Of a stretch of DNA of 64,000 bases, positions 44,541 through 53,167 are shown piece by piece. The notes under the pieces are model-generated. The model worked only from the letters and a program-made list of their open reading frames with translations, was not told the origin of the DNA and did no database searches. How positions within the stretch are numbered: position 1 is the stretch's first letter; the number at the start of each line of letters is the position of its first letter. A program made the translations under genes and the position numbers. The stretch is taken from the NCBI RefSeq assembly GCF_030143255.1, contig NZ_JARJNR010000004.1, positions 248,001 through 312,000 of the forward strand. The letters run 5' to 3'. Source of the stretch: Frigidibacter sp. SD6-1. Lineage in GTDB: Bacteria > Pseudomonadota > Alphaproteobacteria > Rhodobacterales > Rhodobacteraceae.

Positions 44541-45164
44541 TCAACGGTCTGATTGCGGCAGGTTGGCCAGCAGGGTCGCCAGTTCGGTCGCGTTGCGGGC
44601 ACCCATCTTGGCGAGGATGCGCGAGCGGTGGACTTCGACGGTGCGCATGGCGATGCCGAGCCGGTCGGCGATCTGCTTGTTGAGGCTTCCGGTCAGCATC
44701 AGCGCCATCACTTCTTCTTCCCGGGCCGACAGGGCGGCGCGGCGGGCGGCCAGATCGCGGCGCGCTTCTTCGCCGTTTTCGCGCTCGGCATTGAGGGCCA
44801 TCGCTCTCAGTGCCAGATCGACGATCTGATTGTCGTTGAAGGGTTTCTCCAGGAAATCATAGGCACCCGCCTTCAGTGACTGGACCGCGACGGGCACATC
44901 GGCATGGCCGGTGAGGAAGATCACCGGTGCCTCGCAACCGGCGCTTCGCAGGGCATTGAAGGTTTCGGGGCCGCTCAGGCCCTCCATCCGGACATCCAGG
45001 ATGATGCAGGCGCAGTCGGGCAGGGGGAGGGCCGCTAGGAAGGCCTCGCCTGAACTCCAGCCCTGTGCGGCAAGCCCGCGCGAGGCGAAGAGGAAGGCGA
45101 GCGAGTCGCGGATGGTTTCCTCGTCATCGATGATATGGATGCGGCCGGAAAGGGGCGCGGTCAT
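44541..45164 (-). CDS. dctR: C4-dicarboxylate response regulator DctR (FixJ family)
   Basis: A 207-residue regulator: receiver domain with phosphoacceptor Asp57 (IILDVRMEGLSG), Thr and Lys107 (YDFLEKPF), then a LuxR-type HTH (LTGSLNKQIADRLGIAMRTV) near 155-195. It is the partner of DctS: the genes overlap by 4 bases, and the dctPQM genes lie divergently, exactly as in R. capsulatus where DctSR controls dicarboxylate uptake. It should bind near 47218-47239. Confidence 0.92.
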   Translation of the reverse strand: MTAPLSGRIHIIDDEETIRDSLAFLFASRGLAAQGWSSGEAFLAALPLPDCACIILDVRMEGLSGPETFNALRSAGCEAPVIFLTGHADVPVAVQSLKAGAYDFLEKPFNDNQIVDLALRAMALNAERENGEEARRDLAARRAALSAREEEVMALMLTGSLNKQIADRLGIAMRTVEVHRSRILAKMGARNATELATLLANLPQSDR

Positions 45165-47155
45165 TCGGCGATCTCCTCGGGTTCCTGTTGACGAGGGACA
45201 TGAGCGGGCAGGGTGACCGAGAAGATTGTCCCGCCCGCCGCGCCCGGCCGGTGGAAGAGCTTGCCTCGGTGCAACTCGACGATCGAGCGGCAGATGTTCA
45301 GCCCCATGCCCATGCCCTGGGTCTTGGTCGAGGTGAAGGCGTCGAAGAGCCGGTCGGCCACGTCGGGCGCGATGCCGGGGCCGCGGTCCTCCACCTCGAT
45401 CAGCGCGTCGCCCTCGGCGCCGCTCGAAAGCCGCAGCGTCAGGATACGGGCCTCGGGCGGCGCGTCGGCCATCGCTTCCATGCCGTTGCGGATGAGATTG
45501 ATCAGGAGCTGTTCGATCAGGATCCGGTCGGCCTCGACAGGCGGAGCCGCCCGGAGGTCGGTCACCAGCTGGACGCGGTTTTCGCGGGCATCGGCAGCGA
45601 GGAAGCCAAGTGTTTCGGTGACGATCTCGGCCAGCGCGAGGGTCGAGAAGCGCGGCGCGCGCTTCTTCACGAAATCCTGGATGCGGCGGATGATCTGGCC
45701 CGCGCGGCCCGCCTGATGGGAAAGTTTCTCCATCGCCGGGCCGACGATTGCCGGATCGGCGTTGCCCTGCGCGATCAGGTTTGACACCCCCGCCGCGTAG
45801 CTTGCGATGGCGGCGAGCGGCTGGTTCAGCTCGTGCGCGAGCGTCGAGGCCATTTCGCCAAGCGTCACAAGCCGCCCGGTACGGGCGAGGCTTTCTTCCT
45901 GCAGGCGGGCGATGCGCGCGGCACTTTTCGCGGCACTGATGTCGATAACCGACCCCATCCAGCCACGATGCTCGCCCCGTGCGTCGATCAGGGGCGCCTC
46001 ATAGACCTGCACATCGATCTCGGTCCCGTCGCGGCGCAGGAACCGGGTCTCGAACGATTGCGGCGCGCGGCCGCCCCTGTCCAGCGCCTCTTGGCGCGCG
46101 ATCGTTTCTTCCAGTCGGTCCGGCGCCCAGTAGGGCATGGGCGCGGCGCGGCCCACGAGGTCGGCCTGTGGCCAGCCGACGAGATTGCAGAAGGCGGAAT
46201 TGACATAAAGGATGCGTCCCGCCTTGTCCTTGGCGCGCAGGCCCACCGTCAGGCTTTCCTCCATCGAATGTCGAAAGGCCATTTCGGCGCGGAGCCTCCC
46301 TTCGGCGCGCCGCCGCCGCCGGGCGCTGAGGAAGAGCGCGAGCATGGCGAGAAGCGCGAAGAGCGCGAGCCCCGCGATGGCGGCGGTGATCAGCATGTTG
46401 GCGATGGCGACCGGCGGATCGTAGGGGGTGATGCTCAGCGCGGCCCCCCGGATCGGCGGATCGAAGCTGATCGTATGGGTCGGGTTTCCGGTTGCCGGGG
46501 TGCGGCCCGCGCGCAGGGCAATGGGGGCGCCGCCGCCATCGGTCAGCTGCACGCTGTATTGTTCGGCGATCCACCAGGGAATGTGGCGTTCAAGGAGAAG
46601 TGGCAGCGAGATCGTCGCGGTAACAAAATGCCCCTCGCCCCGCCCGCGAACACCCAGCGTGACGCGCCTCTCGCGCACATCTCCGTAAAGCGGCCGGGCG
46701 ATCTGGGTCGCCGATCTTTGCAGGATTGCGGCAAGGCCGGGGTCGTCCGCGCCGTCGGGTCCGGGGATCGCCGCCCGTGCGCTGCCATCGGCATCGTGCC
46801 AGACGACCGACAGGACCTCGGGGTTGGCGGCGATATGGAGCCGCGCGCGGGCCTCGAGTACGCCCTGCGCCGTGCCGCTCGCCTCGTCAAGCGCGAGGCG
46901 GACCAGCATGTCCTCGTCGACCGACAGTTGGAAGCGCAAGGTCTGCTCGACCCAGAGCGCGTCGGTGGCAAGCTTGGTGCGGGCCTGTTCCAGATCGCTG
47001 CGGCTGACGAGCCAGAAAAGAAGGCCGATGAGGCCAACGAGGGCCACGATGGCGACCAGAGGGATGAGCGACAAAAGATCGACCCGCCCGCCCGCAAGGG
47101 CAGGGTCCGACGACCAGGGTTCGGCCTGATCCTTTTGCGTTGCGCGCGTCGGCAG
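45161..47155 (-). CDS. dctS: C4-dicarboxylate sensor histidine kinase DctS, probable CTG start
   Basis: A sensor kinase of 664 residues if started at CTG 47155, or 637 from TTG 47074. Domains: transmembrane helix near 30-51, periplasmic sensor to about 250, second helix near 255-279, PAS domain (ESLTVGLRAKDKAGRILYVN), HisKA with phospho-His near 441 (STLAHELNQPLAA), then N box (LIRNGMEAM) and G boxes (DRGPGIAP, GMGMGLNICRS). CTG has a textbook GGAGGA 9 bases upstream, an in-frame TAG lies farther up, and no ATG/GTG/TTG intervenes; the TTG has only a weak G-rich site. The longer form gives a full N-terminal tail before the first helix. Confidence 0.9.
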   Translation of the reverse strand: MPTRATQKDQAEPWSSDPALAGGRVDLLSLIPLVAIVALVGLIGLLFWLVSRSDLEQARTKLATDALWVEQTLRFQLSVDEDMLVRLALDEASGTAQGVLEARARLHIAANPEVLSVVWHDADGSARAAIPGPDGADDPGLAAILQRSATQIARPLYGDVRERRVTLGVRGRGEGHFVTATISLPLLLERHIPWWIAEQYSVQLTDGGGAPIALRAGRTPATGNPTHTISFDPPIRGAALSITPYDPPVAIANMLITAAIAGLALFALLAMLALFLSARRRRRAEGRLRAEMAFRHSMEESLTVGLRAKDKAGRILYVNSAFCNLVGWPQADLVGRAAPMPYWAPDRLEETIARQEALDRGGRAPQSFETRFLRRDGTEIDVQVYEAPLIDARGEHRGWMGSVIDISAAKSAARIARLQEESLARTGRLVTLGEMASTLAHELNQPLAAIASYAAGVSNLIAQGNADPAIVGPAMEKLSHQAGRAGQIIRRIQDFVKKRAPRFSTLALAEIVTETLGFLAADARENRVQLVTDLRAAPPVEADRILIEQLLINLIRNGMEAMADAPPEARILTLRLSSGAEGDALIEVEDRGPGIAPDVADRLFDAFTSTKTQGMGMGLNICRSIVELHRGKLFHRPGAAGGTIFSVTLPAHVPRQQEPEEIAE

Positions 47156-47217
47156 GGTCCGTTCTCCTCCCCGGTTCGGGCCTGCCCTTGCAGGCTAGAC
47201 CCGGCGATGGACCACTT

Positions 47218-47239
47218 CTATTGCGGAAACCCACAATAG
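47218..47239. promoter_or_regulatory. Candidate DctR operator palindrome
   Basis: Arms CTATTGCGG and CCACAATAG (one mismatch) are separated by AAAC, 70 bases before the dctP start and within the dctS/dctP divergent region. Its place suits a FixJ-type regulator binding site; assignment to DctR is inference. Confidence 0.5.
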
Positions 47240-47308
47240 CGAGACGTCGCCACGACTGGCAATAAGAAGCCAATCCGCCGGAGGGGCGGAGATGAGGAGG
47301 ATATCATT

Positions 47309-48310
47309 ATGTTGAATCGTCGCCTTTTCGCGGCCCTCGGTACGGCTGCAACGCTTGCACTGACCGTGGCCCTTCCGGCTCATGCCGAACCGATCGTCAT
47401 CAAGTTCAGCCATGTCGTCTCGCCCGATACGCCGAAGGGCAAGGGTGCCGCGAAGTTCGAGGAGCTGGCCGAGAAATACACCAACGGCGCGGTGGACGTC
47501 GAAGTCTATCCCAACAGCCAGCTCTACAAGGACAAGGAAGAGCTTGAGGCGCTGCAGCTTGGCGCTGTCCAGATGCTGGCGCCGTCGCTGGCGAAGTTCG
47601 GTCCGCTCGGTGTGCAGGATTTCGAAGTGTTCGACCTGCCGTTCATCTTCCCGAGCTATGACGCGCTGCATGCGGTTACCGGTGGCGATGTCGGCAAGAT
47701 GCTGTTTGCAAAGCTTGAGGACAAGGGCATCACCGGTCTTGCCTTCTGGGACAACGGCTTCAAGATCATGTCGGCCAACTCGCCGCTCAACGTGCCGGAC
47801 GATTTCCTCGGCCTGAAGATGCGCATCCAGTCCTCGAAGGTGCTGGAAGCAGAGATGAACGCGCTTGGCGCGGTGCCGCAGGTGATGGCCTTCTCGGAAG
47901 TCTATCAGGCGCTGCAGACCGGCGTCGTCGATGGCACCGAGAACCCGCCGTCGAACATGTATACCCAGAAAATGAACGAGGTGCAGAAGCACGCGACCAT
48001 CTCGAACCACGGCTATCTCGGCTATGCGGTGATCGTGAACAAGAAGTTCTGGGACGAGCTGCCCGCCGACGTGCGCGCCGGTCTGGAGCAAGCGATGGCC
48101 GAGGCGACCGACTATGCCAACTCGATCGCCAAGGGCGAGAATGACGCGGCGCTGGAAGCGATGAAGGCGGCTGGGACAACCGAGTTCCACGACCTGACGC
48201 CCGAGGAGCTGGAGGCCTGGAAGGCAGCCCTGCTGCCGGTGCACGAGGAAATGGCCGAACGGATCGGTGCCGAGACGATCGCCGCCGTGAAGGCCGCGAC
48301 GGGCATGTAA
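47309..48310 (+). CDS. dctP: TRAP transporter C4-dicarboxylate-binding protein DctP
   Basis: A 333-residue periplasmic binding protein with a signal peptide (LFAALGTAATLALTVALPAH, cut near 28). It has the DctP family blocks VIKFSHVVSPDTPKGKGAAK, VEVYPNSQLYKDKEELEALQ, GLKMRIQSSKVLEAEMNALG (with the conserved Arg that holds the substrate carboxylate) and TGVVDGTENPPSNMYTQKMN. It captures succinate, malate and fumarate and hands them to DctQM. A GAGGAGG site precedes ATG 47309. A hairpin after the stop separates it from dctQ. Confidence 0.96.
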   Translation: MLNRRLFAALGTAATLALTVALPAHAEPIVIKFSHVVSPDTPKGKGAAKFEELAEKYTNGAVDVEVYPNSQLYKDKEELEALQLGAVQMLAPSLAKFGPLGVQDFEVFDLPFIFPSYDALHAVTGGDVGKMLFAKLEDKGITGLAFWDNGFKIMSANSPLNVPDDFLGLKMRIQSSKVLEAEMNALGAVPQVMAFSEVYQALQTGVVDGTENPPSNMYTQKMNEVQKHATISNHGYLGYAVIVNKKFWDELPADVRAGLEQAMAEATDYANSIAKGENDAALEAMKAAGTTEFHDLTPEELEAWKAALLPVHEEMAERIGAETIAAVKAATGM

Positions 48311-48321
48311 GCGGAGGTATC

Positions 48322-48344
48322 GGGGCGGCCTTTCGGGCCGCCCC
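48322..48344 (+). terminator. Strong intercistronic hairpin between dctP and dctQ
   Basis: GGGGCGGCC and GGCCGCCCC flank TTTCG, followed by TTTCCC. It should lower transcription into dctQM or protect the dctP 3' end, giving more binding protein than membrane subunits. Confidence 0.7.
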
Positions 48345-48383
48345 TTTCCCGACCCTTCACCCTTCATCCCATCGAGGTGCGCC

Positions 48384-49013
48384 ATGCTGCGTCTTCTGGA
48401 CCGGCTGGAAGAGGTGCTGATCGCCACGCTGATCGCGGTGGCGACGGTGCTGATCTTCCTTTCGGTGACCCACCGTTTCGCCATCGGTTTTGCCGCCGAT
48501 CTGGTCGGCTACGCCCGCGCTCATGACATGCAGGGCCTGAGCGACACTGCCCGGTCGATCTTCAAGTCGATCAATGCGCTGAAGATGACCTGGGCGCAGG
48601 AAGCCTGCATCTATCTTTTCGTCTGGATGGCGAAGTTCGGCGCGGCCTACGGTGTGCGCACCGGCATCCATGTCGGCGTCGACATCCTGGCCGAGCGGCT
48701 GGAGGGGGCGGCGCGGCGCACGATCACGACCATCGCCATGTCGGGCGGGGTGCTGTTCACCGCCATCATCACCTGGATCGGAACCGATTTCGTCTGGCAT
48801 GTCCGCCTGGGCGGGCAGACCTCGCCCGACCTCGAAATGCCGATGTGGATCATCTACCTCGCCGTGCCACTCGGCTCGGCGCTGATGTGTTTCCGCTTCC
48901 TGCAGGCGCTGCACCGTTACCTGACCACCGGCGAAATCGCGCATCACGATCACGGCGCGGTCGATGGTCTGGACGAGGAAGCCGAGGATCTGGCCAAGGG
49001 AGGTCACGCATGA
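48384..49013 (+). CDS. dctQ: TRAP transporter small membrane subunit DctQ
   Basis: A 209-residue protein with four transmembrane helices, the DctQ pattern: LIATLIAVATVLIFLSVTHR, then a longer loop, WAQEACIYLFVWMAKFGAAY, TTIAMSGGVLFTAIITWIGT and MPMWIIYLAVPLGSALM. The loop with Trp-Ala-Gln-Glu is conserved. It stabilises the large subunit DctM. Its stop overlaps the dctM ATG. Confidence 0.93.
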   Translation: MLRLLDRLEEVLIATLIAVATVLIFLSVTHRFAIGFAADLVGYARAHDMQGLSDTARSIFKSINALKMTWAQEACIYLFVWMAKFGAAYGVRTGIHVGVDILAERLEGAARRTITTIAMSGGVLFTAIITWIGTDFVWHVRLGGQTSPDLEMPMWIIYLAVPLGSALMCFRFLQALHRYLTTGEIAHHDHGAVDGLDEEAEDLAKGGHA

Positions 49014-50332
49014 CCGCGCTTATCATCTTCCTGATCCTGGCACTCTTGCTGATCACCGGGATGCCGGTCTCGATCGCTCTCGGCCTCACGGTCTTTTCCT
49101 TCCTCTTCGCCTTCTCGGACGTGCCGATGGATTCCATCGCGCTGAAGCTGTTCACCGGGATCGAGAAATTCGAGATCATGGCAATCCCGTTCTTCATCCT
49201 CGCGGGCAACTTCCTGACCCATGGCGGCGTCGCCCGGCGGATGATCCGGTTTGCCTCGTCAATGGTCGGGCACTGGCACGGCGGCCTTGGCCTCGCCTCG
49301 GTCTTTTCCTGCGCGCTTTTCGCGGCGATCTCGGGCTCGTCGCCGGCAACGGTGATGGCGGTCGGCTCGATCCTGCTGCCGGCGATGGTAAGGCAGGGCT
49401 ATCCCAAGCAGTTTGGCGTGGGCACGATCACCAGTTCCGGCGGTCTTGGCATCCTGATCCCGCCATCGATCGTCATGGTCATGTATGCCGTCGCGACCAG
49501 CGGCATGGTCGTGAAGGGGCCGAATGGCGAAGACGTGCTGTCGGCCTCTATCGGCGATCTCTTCATCGCAGGCGTCGTGCCGGGCCTGGTGCTCGCCGCG
49601 ATGCTTGCAGGCACGACCACCTGGCGCGCCTGGAAGAACAACTATCCCCGCCAGCCGCGCGCGCCGTTTGCCGACCGCTGGACCGCCTTCCGCGAAAGCG
49701 TCTGGGGCCTGATGCTGATCGTCATCATCATGGGCGGCATCTACGGCGGCATCTTCACACCGACTGAAGCCGCAGCCGTATCGGCCGTCTATGCCTTCAT
49801 CGTGGCGGTCTGGATCTACAAGGACATCAAGCTGCGCGACGTTCCAAAGGTTCTTCTGAACTCGGCTGCCATGTCGGCGATGCTTCTCTACATCATCACC
49901 AACGCGGTGATGTTCGCCTTCATCCTGACCTCGGAACAGATCCCGCAGTCGCTGTCGGAATGGATCGTCTCGCTCGGCCTTGGCAAGGTGGGCTTCCTGC
50001 TGGTGGTCAACGTGCTGCTTCTGATGATCGGGATGGTGATGGAGCCCTCCGCCATCGTCCTGATCATGGCGCCGATCCTCTATCCGGTCGCCATGGCGCT
50101 CGGGATCGATCCGGTGCATTTCGGCATCATGCTGGTCGTGAACATGGAGATCGGCCTCTGTACGCCGCCTGTGGGGCTGAACCTCTATGTCGCCTCATCC
50201 CTGTCGCGGCTCGGGCTGACCGAGGTGACGCGCTCGACATGGCCCTGGCTTCTGACGATGCTGCTATTCCTGATGCTCGTGACCTATGTCCCGGCGGTCA
50301 CGCTGTTCCTGCCCCGCCTCATGGGTATGTAG
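49010..50332 (+). CDS. dctM: TRAP transporter large membrane subunit DctM
   Basis: A 440-residue sodium-driven permease with about twelve helices. Marks: LLITGMPVSIALGLTVFSF, IPFFILAGNFLTHGGVARRM, AISGSSPATVMAVGSILLPA, TSSGGLGILIPPSIVMVMYA, MGGIYGGIFTPTEAAAVSAV and CTPPVGLNLYVASSLS. With DctQ and DctP it imports C4-dicarboxylates. It starts at ATG 49010 overlapping the dctQ stop (ATGA), which is typical. A terminator follows at 50353. Confidence 0.96.
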   Translation: MTALIIFLILALLLITGMPVSIALGLTVFSFLFAFSDVPMDSIALKLFTGIEKFEIMAIPFFILAGNFLTHGGVARRMIRFASSMVGHWHGGLGLASVFSCALFAAISGSSPATVMAVGSILLPAMVRQGYPKQFGVGTITSSGGLGILIPPSIVMVMYAVATSGMVVKGPNGEDVLSASIGDLFIAGVVPGLVLAAMLAGTTTWRAWKNNYPRQPRAPFADRWTAFRESVWGLMLIVIIMGGIYGGIFTPTEAAAVSAVYAFIVAVWIYKDIKLRDVPKVLLNSAAMSAMLLYIITNAVMFAFILTSEQIPQSLSEWIVSLGLGKVGFLLVVNVLLLMIGMVMEPSAIVLIMAPILYPVAMALGIDPVHFGIMLVVNMEIGLCTPPVGLNLYVASSLSRLGLTEVTRSTWPWLLTMLLFLMLVTYVPAVTLFLPRLMGM

Positions 50333-50352
50333 GCTCGCACACGCCCAAAGAC

Positions 50353-50387
50353 CGCCCGCGCCCAGGCCGGCGCGGGCGATTTCGTTT
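50353..50387 (+). terminator. Terminator of the dctPQM operon
   Basis: CGCCCGCGCC and GGCGCGGGCG form a 10-bp stem with loop CAGGCC (50353-50378), followed by ATTTCGTTT. Confidence 0.75.
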
Positions 50388-50483
50388 GCACATCTGCAGC
50401 TTTCTTCTGGCGATGGCATCCGCCCACAGGGTCGGCTATGGAAGCCGCCTGTCGCCTCAGTCGGGCGGCCATGCGGAGGTTTC

Positions 50484-51536
50484 ATGACGGCAGGCAGCAG
50501 GATCGGCGTGCTCTCGACGGTCCGGGACCTGGTCGGTGCGGGACTCGCCGCCGAAGCACAGGCCGCCCAGCTGGAACGGGTCGCGGACGCGTTCCGCATC
50601 AGGCTGTCGGCGGAAATGAGCGGGGCAGCGGGCGATCCCGGCGTGGCGCGGCAATTCGTGCCCGCCGTTTCCGAACTGACCGTCCGCCCCGAGGAACTGA
50701 CCGATCCGATCGGCGACCGGGCGCATATGCCGGTCGAGGGGCTGACGCACCGCTATCCCGACCGGGTGATCCTTGCCGTCACACAAAGCTGCGATGTCTA
50801 TTGCCGCTTCTGCTTCCGGCGCGAGGTGGTGGGGCAGGGCGGGCTTCTGGCCGATGACCGGCTGAAGGCCGCGCTCGACTACATCCGCAGGACACCCGCC
50901 ATCAGCGAGGTGATCCTGACCGGCGGCGACCCGATGACACTGTCACCGCGCCGCCTGGGCGCGATCCTGCAAGCGCTCGCCGCGATGGATCACGTCTCGC
51001 TCGTGCGGCTCCATACCCGCGTGCCGGTCGTCGCGCCGGAACGGATCGACGAAGCAATGATCGCGGCGCTCGGGGCGCATCCCACGGTCTGGATTGTCCT
51101 TCATTCGAACCATCCTGCCGAACTGACCGAGAATGCGTGCGCCGCGCTCGGGCGGCTGTCGGCGGCGGGCATTCCGCTTCTGTCGCAGACCGTGCTTCTG
51201 CGCGGGGTGAACGACGATGCCGAGGTGCTGGTGCAGCTTTTCCGCAGCTTCCTGAGGCTGAAGGTGAAGCCCTATTACCTGCATCATTGCGACCTTGCGC
51301 GCGGCACCAGCCATTTCCGCACCACCATTGCCGAAGGTAAGGCGCTGATGGCGGCACTGAGGGGCCGGGTCTCCGGCACGGCGCTGCCGACCTATGTGAT
51401 AGATATCCCGGGCGGGTTCGGCAAGGTACCTGTGACCGACCCCTGGGTCCGCGCCGCCGCCGAGCCCGGCAGCCATCGCCTGACCGACTGGCAGGGCGGC
51501 GAGCATCTCTACCGCGACCCGGAGCGTGCACCGTAA
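50484..51536 (+). CDS. Lysine-2,3-aminomutase family radical SAM protein (EpmB-like size)
   Basis: A 350-residue radical SAM enzyme: CDVYCRFCFRREVVG holds the 4Fe-4S Cys103, Cys107 and Cys110, ILTGGDPMTLSPRRL binds SAM and PGGFGKVPV near 314 holds the PLP Lys. Size matches EpmB, which makes beta-lysine for elongation factor P, more than the longer zinc-containing KamA, but the EF-P partners epmA and efp are not nearby. ATG 50484 follows CGGAGGTTTC. A repeat-bearing leader for hemP follows. Confidence 0.83.
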   Translation: MTAGSRIGVLSTVRDLVGAGLAAEAQAAQLERVADAFRIRLSAEMSGAAGDPGVARQFVPAVSELTVRPEELTDPIGDRAHMPVEGLTHRYPDRVILAVTQSCDVYCRFCFRREVVGQGGLLADDRLKAALDYIRRTPAISEVILTGGDPMTLSPRRLGAILQALAAMDHVSLVRLHTRVPVVAPERIDEAMIAALGAHPTVWIVLHSNHPAELTENACAALGRLSAAGIPLLSQTVLLRGVNDDAEVLVQLFRSFLRLKVKPYYLHHCDLARGTSHFRTTIAEGKALMAALRGRVSGTALPTYVIDIPGGFGKVPVTDPWVRAAAEPGSHRLTDWQGGEHLYRDPERAP

Positions 51537-51585
51537 TCCGACTTAAAGAATCGGGCTTTACAAATCCGACTCTTTCGCTCATCTA
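51535..51585 (+). promoter_or_regulatory. Candidate promoter and operator of the hemP operon
   Basis: TTTACA (51557-51562) and ATCTAT (51581-51586 region) suggest a promoter. It is overlapped by the inverted repeat TAAAG N7 CTTTA (51544-51560), and the direct repeat AATCCGACT occurs at 51535-51543 and 51563-51571. Iron-dependent control is likely for such a cluster but the regulator is not identified; a hairpin CCCGCG-TCAT-CGCGGG lies at 51633-51648 in the leader. Confidence 0.4.
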
Positions 51586-51668
51586 TTTCCGGAGCCAGCC
51601 CGCCTCTGGGCAAGCCGTATCGATCACCCATGCCCGCGTCATCGCGGGGCTCACAGGAGGTTTCAGCC

Positions 51669-51830
51669 ATGACGATAGCGGTGCCTGGCGACGGTTTTAA
51701 TTTCGATACAGTGCCGGTGCATGATGCCACCCGGCTGACAGCGGGCGGTCCGCTCGCAAGGATCATCTTGAACGGTCAGGTCTATTCGCTGCGCATTACC
51801 CGTGCGGGCAAGCTGATCCTGACGAAATGA
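51669..51830 (+). CDS. hemP: Hemin uptake protein HemP
   Basis: A 53-residue protein ending ARIILNGQVYSLRITRAGKL, then ILTK, the conserved HemP core (short beta segments with YxLRxTRxGKLxLTK). HemP/HmuP proteins are small regulators or accessories of haem and iron uptake. ATG 51669 follows AGGAGGTTTCAGCC; a 13-codon longer frame upstream was not used. It opens an iron-related operon with the imelysin gene 17 bases downstream. Confidence 0.87.
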   Translation: MTIAVPGDGFNFDTVPVHDATRLTAGGPLARIILNGQVYSLRITRAGKLILTK

Positions 51831-51847
51831 CGGGACATGGAGCGGGA

Positions 51848-53104
51848 ATGAAACGGACGGCTTTCGCACTTCTTCTGACGACGACCTGCGCCGGGACGGC
51901 GGTCGCAGCCGACCGCGCGGCGGTGGTCGAAACCTATGCCGATATCGGTCAGGCGACCTACGAGGACAGTTTCACCAGAGCCGTCGCCTTGCAAAAGGCG
52001 GTCGAAGCACTGATCGCCGCGCCGTCCGAGGAGACGCTGCAGGCCACCCGCGCGGCCTGGACCGAGGCGCGCGCCTATTATCAACAAAGCGAGGTCTTCC
52101 GCTTCGGCAACCCGGTCGTCGACGATTGGGAGGGCAAGGTGAATGCCTGGCCGCTGGACGAGGGGCTGATCGACTATGTGGATGTCTCTTACGGCGAATC
52201 CGAGGAAAACCCGCTTGCGGCCGCGAATGTCATCGCCAATCCGAAGCTCGAGGTCGCGGGGCAGGAGATCGACGCGAGCGAGATCACGCCCGAGCTGATC
52301 GCGGGAACCCTGCATGAGGCCGACGGCGTCGATGCCAATGTCGCCTCGGGCTATCACGCCATCGAATTCCTGCTCTGGGGCCAGGATCTGAACGGCACCG
52401 GCCCCGGCGCGGGCGCGCGGCCCCATACCGACTATCTGCAGGGCGAGGGCTGCACAGGCGGCAATTGCGATCGCCGCGCCGCCTATCTGCGGGCCGCGAC
52501 CGATCTTCTGGTCTCGGACCTTTCCTACATGGCAGGCGCCTGGGCGCCGGGCGGCGAGGCACGCGGCGTGGTGACGGCCTCGCCCGAGGCGGGGCTTCTG
52601 GCGATGCTGACCGGGCTCGGCTCGCTTTCCTACGGCGAACTCGCGGGCGAGCGGATGAAGCTTGGCCTGCTGCTCAACGACCCGGAAGAGGAGCAGGATT
52701 GTTTCTCCGACAATACCTACAACAGCCACTATTACGACGGGATCGGTATGCGGAATGTGGTGACTGGCCAGTACACGCGCGTGGACGGGACCGAAATCGC
52801 CGGTCCCTCGCTTCTCGATCTCCTGAAGGAGGCCGACGGAACGCTCGCGGGCCAGCTGGAAGGCCAGATCGACGGGACCGTCGCGGCGCTCGGTGCGATC
52901 AAGGCGGCTGCGGAAGCCGGCATGGCCTATGACCAGATGCTTGCGCCCGGCAATAAGGAGGGCGAGGCGCTGATCGGCGGCGGGATCGAGGCGCTGGTGG
53001 CCCAGACCGCGTCGATCGAGCGGGCGGTGGGTGCGCTCGGCCTTACGGCGGTCGCCTTCGAAGGCTCCGACAGCCTCGATAACCCGGGAGCGGTCTTCCA
53101 GTAA
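51848..53104 (+). CDS. irpA: Imelysin-family iron-regulated protein (IrpA type)
   Basis: A 418-residue periplasmic protein with a signal peptide (TAFALLLTTTCAGTAVAAD). The imelysin mark GYHAIEFLLWGQDLNGTGPG carries the Gly-x-His-x-x-Glu motif (His170, Glu173), and the four-helix repeats (AWTEARAYYQQSEVFRFGNP) are clear. IrpA-like proteins act in iron uptake through the periplasm. ATG 51848 has GGAGCGGGA before it. It is followed by a di-haem oxidoreductase gene. Confidence 0.9.
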   Translation: MKRTAFALLLTTTCAGTAVAADRAAVVETYADIGQATYEDSFTRAVALQKAVEALIAAPSEETLQATRAAWTEARAYYQQSEVFRFGNPVVDDWEGKVNAWPLDEGLIDYVDVSYGESEENPLAAANVIANPKLEVAGQEIDASEITPELIAGTLHEADGVDANVASGYHAIEFLLWGQDLNGTGPGAGARPHTDYLQGEGCTGGNCDRRAAYLRAATDLLVSDLSYMAGAWAPGGEARGVVTASPEAGLLAMLTGLGSLSYGELAGERMKLGLLLNDPEEEQDCFSDNTYNSHYYDGIGMRNVVTGQYTRVDGTEIAGPSLLDLLKEADGTLAGQLEGQIDGTVAALGAIKAAAEAGMAYDQMLAPGNKEGEALIGGGIEALVAQTASIERAVGALGLTAVAFEGSDSLDNPGAVFQ

Positions 53105-53167
53105 CGGGCGGCGGACCGAACTGGCGGTGACCGGGACGGCAGGGTAGGAAGGGGAGGGGGTCAGCAT

